NCBI GenBank assembly: GCA_024704765.1
Contig: JAKMXF010000210.1
Span: 496,001-560,000, forward strand
Origin: Oopsacas minuta
Lineage: Eukaryota > Porifera > Hexactinellida > Lyssacinosida > Leucopsacidae
Length of the DNA stretch: 64,000 bases
Direction of reading: 5' to 3'
This document shows positions 52,850-62,800 of the stretch, in pieces. Below the pieces are notes generated by a model. That model saw only the letters and a program-made list of their open reading frames with translations. It was not told the origin of the DNA and ran no database searches. Within the stretch, counting starts at the first letter, position 1. Each line of letters begins with the position of its first letter. The position numbers and the translations under genes are program-made.

Positions 52850-54041
52850 ATGTCTTCGAGGAATGGTATTGGTCCAAATAGGATATGCCAGTTCAAGCTG
52901 GTATTACTCGGTATGTGTATATTGGATTTGATTGAATGTGACGATTGTATGCTACGCTTCCTTTGTTTTGGTTAGGAGAATCAGCTGTGGGAAAATCTTC
53001 ATTAGTCCTGAGGTTCGTCAAAGGGCAATTTCATGAATATCAGGAAAGTACAATTGGCGGTGAGTTCTTTTTCCTGTCACTTTTATGAATTATTTTACAT
53101 AGTTATTTTGTTTTTATCTTCTTTAGCTGCCTTCTTGACGCAGACAGTTAATTCAGATGATGTGACTGTTAAATTCGAAATCTGGGATACAGCGGGCCAA
53201 GAAAATATCCTCCCAACGCGTTATTTATACTTATAGTTTACAAATATTATGATTACGTATTTAGTTTTGATGAGTTGTAGGTAAAAATGGCACCTGTACC
53301 ATCCTACATAATTCAAAACTATCACCATTTTCGTTTTCCGCTGAGATCGAAATAATATCGAAATTTGGCTAAATATATTTATTATAGTAATTGTTTGATT
53401 CTATTTTCCTAAACTCGGTGTAAGGTTCCATTCCCTCGCCCCAATGTATTACAGAGGAGCCCAAGCTGCTATCGTAGTGTACGATATCACAAATGTCGTA
53501 AGTATAAGTTTTATCTACAGCTCTGATCCTTTTTGTAATTTATCTTCCTGTGTGTTTCTATAGGATACATTCACAAGAGCGAAAAATTGGGTAAAAGAAT
53601 TACAGCGTCAGGCAAACCCTGATATTGTAATCGCTTTAGCAGGGAACAAGGTAGATTTGGCAGGCAAGAGATCTGTAGAATTCACAGTAAGTAACTACCT
53701 TGATTCTATCAAACAAGTATTTATCTCATATATTAATCCATTCTGTTTGATCACAGGACGCGCAGAGTTACGCTGACGATAACTCGCTCCTTTTCATGGA
53801 GACGTCGGCCAAGACAGCTCTTAATGTAAATGAAATGTTTGTCTCAATCGGTGAGTTCATTCGCTAGATATAATTTGAGTTATCAATAATTAAATTTAAT
53901 AATTTCTTAGCAAAGAGATTACCCAAAAATGAACCAGCACCACGACCTCCCGGTCTGAGTCAAGTGGGTGGAGCAGGCACATCATTCCCACTTCACAAAA
54001 GTGGCAAGAAATCAAAAGAAGGGTGTTGCAATAAGCAATAA
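52850..54041 (+). CDS. RAB5: Small GTPase RAB5, seven exons
   Basis: RAB5 controls fusion and identity of early endosomes. Exons 52850-52910, 52976-53059, 53127-53204, 53424-53497, 53564-53686, 53757-53850 and 53911-54041 give 214 residues (human 215). P-loop GESAVGKS, effector block [14 protein letters not shown], switch [30 protein letters not shown] and ETSAK are all present; the tail has the double prenylation cysteines (GCCNKQ). All introns are GT-AG except the third (53205-53423), which starts ATATCCTCC and, to restore the conserved Arg of GQER, must end in TAA; a U12-type branch site precedes it. Without that splice the frame hits a stop at 53234-53236. Confidence 0.95.
53205..53423 (+). 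other. Probable U12-type intron with AT-AA ends (RAB5 intron 3)
   Basis: The 219 bp intron begins ATATCCTCC (U12 AT-AC consensus ATATCCTT). A TTCCTAAAC element at 53406-53414, close to the U12 branch consensus TTCCTTAAC, lies about 11 bases before the inferred end. The 3' end must fall after TGTAA to join GAA-A with GG-TTC as Glu-Arg-Phe. No GT donor exists between the switch II codons and the next in-frame stop. Confidence 0.7.
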
Positions 54042-54459
54042 TTATCTCAGATAGACAATACTGTAACTATGTGTATAATACCAATTTACATTAACTTTGT
54101 CCCTATGATTGATTTCGCATGCCGTGAGCACGAAATTGAATAGATGTTCGTGCTTTCTCCTAATATATTGCTAATTATATTTGTTTGTTTGTTTGGTCCT
54201 GTTCATTGAGGTATATTATAATCAAGTATTGTACTCCTGTCTCAGTTATTGAGTTTTATAGTATTTTTATACAAACAAATAGCACTAATTAAACTCAATG
54301 TTGTCAATTATTCGTTTCTGTAGGGATTGTCATAGAAAATACGTCGCAGGTCTTGATATACATATATTCATGGCCTGTTAATTGTGTATGTTAGAATTCA
54401 TTTAATTATTTCAATACGAGTAATTTGATATTTTTATTTCCATCACACAAGTATAGAGA
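54042..54459. other. Gene-free gap
   Basis: A 418 bp AT-rich interval between RAB5 and the RAP-domain gene; no recognised feature. Confidence 0.55.
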
Positions 54460-56160
54460 ATGAGATCATCTCTAAGACATTTCGTTCATTGGAGACCTCA
54501 GATTTACAAATATACACTCCGCTTCATAACTCAAAGCTCGCTAACTAAGGTTGATCTGGGACAATATGACAATTGCACGCTTATGGACATGCTTATTGAT
54601 CCGACTACTGATCCCGGAATTAAACCTTACGTTTATAAGGAGAGTTACTACAGAATTCCTACAATGTCTCCTTCCTATTTGTTACAGCTATTTAGAATAT
54701 TTGTAGACTCGAAAGTACCAAGAAATATCTGTGGGAAGGTTGCACAGGCTATTGTTCAGAAAATAAGTTCATTTTCCCCTGAGGAAAGAATTGAAGTGCT
54801 GAATATTATATTTGATAGTAGTTCACAAATTGTGGGCTATGGTAATGTAGTTAAGTTTATTCTTAGGGAGATAAACCCCCAGCGAATCAGTCCTGTTTTC
54901 TTGCTCAATATGTGGGCCAAATCTACAGATCGACAAGCCAGTATTCATCCATTCAAGTTAATGTATGAATTACTAAATTTTACCGTTTCAAAGCTTCACG
55001 AGTTGACAGACGCTCAATTACTAAAAATACTATTTTATCTTCGTAGTGTTAAAATAATCGAGCCTAAAAACATCTCAGCAATGCACTCTAATATTATGAC
55101 TCATCGTGGAGATAGGCATGACGTCATGGCAGGGCTTTTATTATTCCTAATGTGCTCGTTGAGATACGATAAAGATATAATCAATTCGTATTTAAAGATA
55201 CTCTATAGATCTATACAGGAAGAAAACATATCACCTGCATCTATTACTTTAGCTTCTGTTATGTCGAAACAATGTTTTATTTACCCCAAGCTTTATGAAG
55301 ATCTTGAGCCCTTTGTCACTAATTTCTATCAAGATAACACGCTACACAGAACTTGTGCTTATAGCTATTTATATGCTTCAATTATTGCTGATTATTTTCC
55401 TAAGAAATTTATTCAGTTGTATTTTACTCCTGAAAAGCTTGCTGCAATCAAAAGGGATGTTGAATGTTCTCCTTTTCTAACATCTGGCGTAGAAGTGTGT
55501 ACAGTTGTTGATTATGCCAGAGTTAAAGGAGTTGACCTAGGTTTATCAAATGAGGTATTAGGATTTATTGAAAAACTAGCTTATACTTTCTGTTTAAAAG
55601 CCTGGGAGTTTCACTGCAACGAGCTGAATCCGTGGGAGAACAGAGCTATAGCTCTAGTCGCTGAAAAATTTCCTTTGTATGTATCTTGGCCAACTAGAGC
55701 AGGTTACTTCATGGATTGTTGTATATTCTTAGATGATGATTGTAATCCTATTACCCTTGATTCATCTGCCTCTGTCCTAAAACAAAGAGATGGGACAAAG
55801 TCTAGCACTTTTGATAAATCTGGACTTGAGAACAAACCTGATCCATCTCGAGTAAATTTCGATCTTATCTGGGATCTCATGAACAATGAAGATATCCTGA
55901 AACGTATACCCAATAAGATCGTAATAGAATTCAATGGACCCCACCACTTCCTAAGGCCAACTTATTTCGAAGGGCCAATACTTAATCATTATCGTGTGGA
56001 AGGAGCAACTATGCTACGTAGAAAGTACTTGCAGGCTAGTGGATGGGAGTACATTGGCATACCATTCTTTCAATTCGAGCAGAGGTATTCCTCCTCCTCT
56101 CTCTGTGATTTCATTCTAAGACTGGCAAAACATGCGATAAAGTACAAAAATAATTCTTAG
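54460..56160 (+). CDS. FASTK-family mitochondrial protein with RAP domain
   Basis: The 566-residue protein resembles FASTKD proteins, which bind and process mitochondrial RNA. A basic N-terminus (MRSSLRHFVHWRPQIYKY) fits a mitochondrial targeting peptide. A long helical-repeat region follows (about 90-400), like the FAST_1/FAST_2 region although the individual signatures are weak. The C-terminal RAP domain (about 485-545) is clear: NKIVIEFNGPHHFLR, then YFEGPILNHYRVEGATMLRRKYLQASGWEYIGIPFFQFEQ, the usual endonuclease-like fold with the N/D-GPxHF motif. The specific FASTKD1-5 orthologue cannot be told. The gene is a single exon. Confidence 0.85.
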   Translation: MRSSLRHFVHWRPQIYKYTLRFITQSSLTKVDLGQYDNCTLMDMLIDPTTDPGIKPYVYKESYYRIPTMSPSYLLQLFRIFVDSKVPRNICGKVAQAIVQKISSFSPEERIEVLNIIFDSSSQIVGYGNVVKFILREINPQRISPVFLLNMWAKSTDRQASIHPFKLMYELLNFTVSKLHELTDAQLLKILFYLRSVKIIEPKNISAMHSNIMTHRGDRHDVMAGLLLFLMCSLRYDKDIINSYLKILYRSIQEENISPASITLASVMSKQCFIYPKLYEDLEPFVTNFYQDNTLHRTCAYSYLYASIIADYFPKKFIQLYFTPEKLAAIKRDVECSPFLTSGVEVCTVVDYARVKGVDLGLSNEVLGFIEKLAYTFCLKAWEFHCNELNPWENRAIALVAEKFPLYVSWPTRAGYFMDCCIFLDDDCNPITLDSSASVLKQRDGTKSSTFDKSGLENKPDPSRVNFDLIWDLMNNEDILKRIPNKIVIEFNGPHHFLRPTYFEGPILNHYRVEGATMLRRKYLQASGWEYIGIPFFQFEQRYSSSSLCDFILRLAKHAIKYKNNS

Positions 56161-56516
56161 TTAGAAATATTTTATCTATCAATACGAGCACGATTACTTA
56201 GATGTAGCAATTAATCAATTACCTTTGCAATGTTTTTATTAGGAATTTTAGATTTAACAATTGAGTCTCGTAAGTTGGCATTACCACTTATCTTTAATTT
56301 TGTATGTACCAGATTGCAATACGTTTCTAATTTTAGTTCATTGATGCAATTATTCAGAATCAGTTTAGTGACGAAATGCCATGTGCAGTTGTGCACCTAT
56401 TCTAAATAATTTATTTGATTCTTCGTATATATATAATCATAAATATGCAGTCAGAAATGATGCAAGTCAAAACTTGGTAATTATAATTTAAGAAAAGTCG
56501 ATATCTAAATTTACAC
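56161..56516. other. Gene-free gap
   Basis: A 356 bp AT-rich interval with no recognised gene or repeat. Confidence 0.55.
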
Positions 56517-59031
56517 ATGTCCTCTAAGTTTATGCACAGCCTCAAGTTATTGAGCTGTGCTTGGATTCTTCTCATTTGCTACCTGTTGACTTCTGTCTCT
56601 CACACAGCTGACACCAGCGAGGGGGCGCAGGAGCTGCCCTATGATGTAAACTATAGCTTAGATAGTCTAGAACCTGCTCTTCCAGTTATCGAAGATGAAC
56701 AGGAGGATTTACAAAACTCTGTTGGGGATGAAAGTGATATCTCGAGTGATTCTAGTAATGAAATCTCTATTGAATGGAAAGTAGGATTAGATAATGGATA
56801 TTTAGAACAACAGATAGTAGATAACATAGACATAATTGAGCAAAATACAGTCAGTAATGATCCTGTTATTGACCCAAATCTCAGTGAAGAAAACACTGAT
56901 TCTGATCAAAATGATTTACTGCAGCTACCAACCATGGATGAGTTTATAACTCAGAATACTAATGGTGCAATAAACACAGATCCTCTTCCTTCTGATGGCA
57001 TTCAAACTCCCACAACTTCTGCAACAAACTCATTTGAACAAAATACGAAAACACACGAGACTCCTCCTAAACAGAAGAATTATGCATCAGCTGATTGTGG
57101 GGCTAAGATAGTAGCTAGGAATCCTGAGAGCAGGAATACAGCTGGTATTCTCAATGAGAACAGAGATGATTATATGTTAAATAAGTGCTCCTTAGAATCT
57201 ATTTGGGTAACTGTAGAGTTATGTGACTATATACAAGTTCTCAGTATAGAGTTATCCGTTCATGAACTGTTCTCTTCTCTTCCAGAGAACTTCACAATGA
57301 GTCTCAGTCTTCAGGGAGGTGTCAAGCCAGATGATTGGTTACCTCCTACTCTATTCACAGCTAAGAACATTAGAGGAGATCAAATATTCCGCGTACCTAC
57401 ACTTGATCAGCACCACGCACGCTTCGTAAAGCTAAATCTGGTATCTCATTACGGTAATGAGCATTACTGCCCTATCACAACACTCAGAGTGTTTGGAGCA
57501 AACTACGTAGAAGTTCTAGAAGCAATTGAGAGAGGATCTGGTACACAAGCACCTGCTGTAGAGACTTCCCTACATCTGGATAATACTGATAGCGAACTTG
57601 ATGAGTTTGAAAAAGAGCAAATATTAGAAGGAGATAAACCCAAGGAAGGCTTCTTTACCAATGCACTAGATGGTTTGTATAAATACGTTTGGCCAGAGGA
57701 TGAACAGAATCCATCTGTCAATATCAATGTAACTCAAACTAGCTCTGATAATAATACAGTTAATCCTGAAATTATCACTGATGAAGTGATCGAGGAAGAA
57801 AAAGATCCTCCACTACCAGCTGATGATTTAACTACAGAGACATTAGAAAATGAATTTATTGATAGAGAGGAATCTGTCAGTGGATTAGTTAACCTGTCAA
57901 ACGTAACTGAGGACTTTAAAATACTATTAAATGATTATTCTCCGCATTCAATGGAAACTATTGAACCAGCAAATGAAATACATCTAAATGTAGAAGCAAC
58001 TATACAAGAAGACACATATGATGATGAAGACGAACATGAAAAATACAATAACAACGAAGAGAATATCAGTAATACTCCATCTGACGATAACTCGATAGAA
58101 GATACTGTCAGCTTAGAGACAGATGAATTACAGAGCGATGCTACTCCTAAAATAGAATTATCTCAAGGGCAAACAGTAGAAGAAGCAAATTCTATGACAT
58201 CAGATAACGAGGTTGAATTATCGGATGACTCAACACAGAATATTACAGGTAAGTTTAGTTAAGATTGGTAAACTTATTCTATTACTTTTCTAAATATGTT
58301 TAGATTCAATCCCTACTATCAGTAATGCTACACATGTAGAAAACAACTCTCTACCTGATGCTGCTTCAAATTCAACTCCTAAGGATCCCCCTATACCCAG
58401 CACACCTCCTACATCTCAGAACTACTTGGTACGCATGCAGGAGCGAATAGCTCGACTGGGAGAGAACGTTACTATCATTCACAAATATCTTGATCAGTTC
58501 AGACACTCTATTCAGAGAAATGTAAACCGTACAGAAGAAGTACAGCGTAGCTTGGAGAGGAAGCTCTCTCAGCTAGAAGATCTGGTTAATTTAACTTTAC
58601 TCAACAGTTATATACAATCTGAAGAAGTTGAAATTACAAAAATATACTGGACAGATATAATAACCAGTCTCACATATGAAATACAATACTTTAAGGCACA
58701 ATTATTGCTTTGTTTCTTAACTACTCTTATAATAATCATTATTATAGCTGCCATATCTGTTAAACGATCTAATGCCAAACTCAGACAAGAAATGAACTCT
58801 CTTTGTAAACAACTTAATGGTGAAATTCAAAAATTATTATATATTATACAGGAAGATAGGAAGAAACTAAAGAATGGATATATTCGTAATTATGAGAATG
58901 ATTATTTTGAAGGTCAACTGACAGACCAAGGAGTTCTCTCTGATTCCAATCTAAACTCATATGTTAATCACACTGCTAAGAAGAAGAAGAAAACTCGGAA
59001 GAACTCTAACCTTGTCCTACCCTATCCTTAA
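56517..59031 (+). CDS. SUCO: SUN domain-containing ossification factor (SUCO/SLP1), two exons
   Basis: SUCO/SLP1 proteins are ER membrane SUN proteins that, with the TAPT1/EMP65 partner, protect newly made lumenal proteins. Exons 56517-58248 and 58304-59031 join in phase 1 across a 55 bp intron to give 819 residues. A signal peptide (1 to about 30) precedes an acidic linker, the SUN domain (about 185-345: NYASADCGAKIVARNPESRNT, LNENRDDYMLNKC, LVSHYGNEHYCPITTLRVFG), a very acidic region, a coiled coil (about 620-670), a single transmembrane helix at about 713-732 (LCFLTTLIIIIIIAA) and a basic cytosolic tail ending KKKKKTRKN. This order is diagnostic for SUCO and unlike nuclear-envelope SUN1/2, where the SUN domain is C-terminal. 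Confidence 0.94.
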
Positions 59032-59803
59032 TTATTTCTAGTTCAATTGCCAATCCCTCGAGCAAGCTGATTCTACCCTTATATACACGCAGTTGCAATT
59101 ATTTTAGTAATGTATCACAATTTTGGACAAATTTGAATTATACTAAGTACAAGAAATATTTTAAGATTTTAATTTAGGGATAATTCCTACTTTGGGTTAG
59201 AGGACAGTTATCTAGATTATGAGTTCTGTACACATAGAGGAACTTGTCCACAACGAAACCGTCATAAATAATTGCCCCGGTAAACTCAGTTGCAAAGAGT
59301 TTAGATATCTGACTGAACTCAATATCTGACAGAGGCTAGACATTTCGTTAATTGCCTGTCCATCGATTTCGTTACCCTCTAAAGTCTAAATCTATAATAG
59401 AACTAAGGACATTCCTGAATCGCTCACCATAGCAACATAAGAGCTGGTCTATTTAATCTTATTATTTTATGTATTTTACTATTAAAACTGTCAAATTTTG
59501 AGCTACGAATAATATAATTCTGACACAGTAGGGAACAGGGAAAGGGCAGTTTATTTTCACACCCCATGGCCCTGCAGTTCATTGATTAACAAGGGTATAT
59601 TACGGATAATAGCTATGTTCAATTCCAGTTTCTACCTGCGTTATTAACTACTACAAATAGTTAGATAGCTAATTAGTGCCTAATTAGATAGTGGATAAAT
59701 CATCCCTGACTTTACCTAATACGATATGATCATTCTAGCTAATATTTCCCTATTAAATTATCCGATTTATACAAATTATTATATAATACATTTCTAGCTA
59801 GCA
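59032..59803. other. Gene-free region
   Basis: A 772 bp interval between SUCO and the mannose-6-phosphate-receptor-like gene. It is AT-rich with no coding frame or RNA gene recognised; the promoter of the latter must be here. Confidence 0.6.
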
Positions 59804-62800
59804 ATGAGATATGTCCTTGTGAGTATCCTATGTTGCGTATCTCTCTTCGCCCCGTTACTACTCGCTACTGACACTAACTGTACGTTAGGAGGATTAGATT
59901 TGAGTTCTCTATCCGGAGACTGGCAAACAGTTGGCTATGAGACATGTATCGGATGTAGCAGTAATGTGTATCTAAACCTGTCTATATGTAGTGCACTACA
60001 AGATCAAACATGTGGAGAGGGGGTGTCTGTCTGCTATTTGAATATTATATTGGAGAGTGTTACCCCAAAGGGAGTACCTGCTGGTAGCTATAGCTCTGAG
60101 TCTGTAGAGTATTTTAATGATAATAAAACAATGGAGATTACATTTGACTACCATCTACAGAATCATCAAGTAACATTATTTGTATTTTACTCTCTATTGT
60201 TTCGTTACTAACACACACATTCTTTATAGGGAACTACTACAATAGTACTTTTCTGTGGTAAACATTTAGGGATACCCATAGTCACAGACTCTACCATAGA
60301 ATCATTTCACATGTTGATAGAATGGGAGACTAATGCTCTGTGTAAATCTGTAGATGTGATAGAGAATAAATGCTACTTAGTGCTGTATGATTACGCTTAT
60401 TTCCAGCCTTATCTGTATGATTTTACTCCTCTCATTAAGACTAAAGGCGCTTATATTATCACACAGAACGGAGATTCTACTAAATACGCTCTTAATCTCT
60501 GTCAAGAAATAGTACCAGATTCAGGGGCTGTTTCTCTAACTGGGTGTGAAGGCGCTGTATTATGTAGACTGAGTGATACAGGTAATCATCAGCTGATTCT
60601 AGCAGGTAGTACAGATGGATTACAGAGTGTAGGAGGAGTTATTTCTATTATATACTCGTCTACTCTTACTGACCAATCTCAAGTAAGTTAGATTTATACG
60701 GACGCGAGCCCTCATAACATGATGTTATGATCTGTATGTGTAGTGTAACGGTGATGCTATTCTGAGTATATTTTTCCACTGTCCATACGAGTTTGACGTA
60801 TCTCCAGGCCCCAGATTAGTAGTAAGAGACTCTGTATGCTATTTCCACATAGACTGGTACACTGAACACGCTTGTGCTCAGAAATACACTAAGAGTGAAG
60901 GCTGTGTGATAGAAGGAACTACTAATAATCCTTTCAAGTTTGATCTAACCCCTTTAGGAAACCTATACTCTATTACTGGAGCAGACTACACTTATGATAT
61001 AATTATATGTACTGATACAGGTGTGGATTGTGGTACAGGGACTGCAAAGGTTTGGCTTTAATTAGAAAACTGTCATATATTGTGTTCTATATTCACGTTT
61101 TCATATTTGTTGTATTACAAATTTAGAATAATTATAACTTAATTATTTTGAAATATTTGAGTTTTTAGGTTTGTCAGAAGAAAGCTGATAACTTCGCGAA
61201 GAGTTTAGGATCAGATAACGGAGAGTTGTACTACGCAGATGGAGAATTAACTCTCTCTTATCATCGCGGAGATGTTTGTAGCTCGAATTATCAGAGGTCT
61301 TCAATATTTCGATTTGTTTGCTCTCAGAATAGCTCGCTAGGTCCTAGTTTCGTAGAGGAGGATCATTGTAGTTATTTCTTTGAATGGCCTACTCCATTAG
61401 CCTGTATATCGAGCACTACACAGACAGGGACATGTCAGGATATCACGTATGGACAATCAAGATACGATCTGTCATACTTAAAGCGAGGAGAAGAGAGTAA
61501 CTGGGTAGCTGGTATAGGAGCTAATCTCATTACAGAAGCTAAGAGCAGATTTATCCTCAACTTGTGTGGAACACTTAATTCGGGAGGAAGTGACCAGAGC
61601 TCTGCACCGCATGAGTGTGTAAGCTACGGAGTATGTGAAATAACAGGTATACTATTATTTTCAATAGCATTTTATTTCTGTGATATAACGATACTATTAT
61701 TTAGAGACTGGAGATGCGTATGGTATTGGAAAGTTTAACAATGTATTTGCTCGTACTGGTAATGTACTAGTAGTGGAGTATACGGATGGTGTGTGTCCCA
61801 CTCACAGCGATAAGGTAGCTAGAGTGAACCTAGTTATCATCTGCAGAATAGGCGTAACGGATAGCTCTCCTGTCTATGTGGGTATGCTTGAGGAATGTTT
61901 CTATGAATTCCAATGGGAACATACAGCAGCATGTCCTACTGCTAATCATGTTACTTATGGAGATGAGTGTAAGGTAAATACGGATATGTGTGTATTTATT
62001 CTATGGTATATTATTATTATTATTATTATATGTAGGTACGAGATCCTTCTACCCTCTATACCTACAATCTGTCACCACTCAGTGATGCTGTATACAGTCT
62101 TGTGTCAAACTCTTATACATACAGACTGTCTATATGTTCAGCTCTCGGAGACTCTGTTAGCAGTGAGTGTACTGCAGCAGGAGCTTGTCAGACCAAGGGC
62201 ACTACTTCTCACTCATTAGGAGGACCTAACTCAACTCTAACCTTTGCTAATGGGAGTCTTCAAATGAGTTATGAGGGGGGAGACACATGCAGTGGAGGTG
62301 TAAAGAGGATGACACTTGTATCATTTACATGTGACCTCAATACCACTGGGATTAAAGAGGCAGGTTGTGTATAGCTAACGTATCCATGGTGTTTATACGG
62401 TCTTTACAGGTAGAAGACCCAGAGGTTTCACATTGTTCTTATTTCTTCATTTTCTATACTGACAAAGCCTGCCCTTTCGAATACTTATTTGTTGACTGTT
62501 CTTACACAGATACAAGCGGACACACATTTGACTTATCACCTCTCATCAGACAGTTTGATAACTGGAATGGCACAGTCACTAGTGGTATAACATCTGCTTT
62601 TTCGAGTGCTAAGTTCTATTTGAATGTATGTCGACCTGTAACTAATATCCCAGGCTGTCATCCCTTGAGTTCTGCTTGTATGAGCATACAAGTTGGAGAA
62701 GATATGAAATGGGTGAGTACTGGATATGATAAGAAATCAACTTCTTATATATTGTATTATATGATTTTCTTAGGCCAGCATTGGTAAGCCTAAGACAGGC

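Noticed and set aside
53127-53240. Truncated RAB5 ending at the in-frame stop after GQE
   Set aside because: The remainder of RAB5 follows in correct order and phase if the AT-AA intron is accepted; truncation would lose most of the GTPase domain.
62363-62410. Splice of the receptor gene at 62364 (AG/GTTGTG)
   Set aside because: It would put the next exon out of frame. The donor at 62369 keeps the frame that encodes the Cys-Ser-Tyr-Phe-Phe motif.
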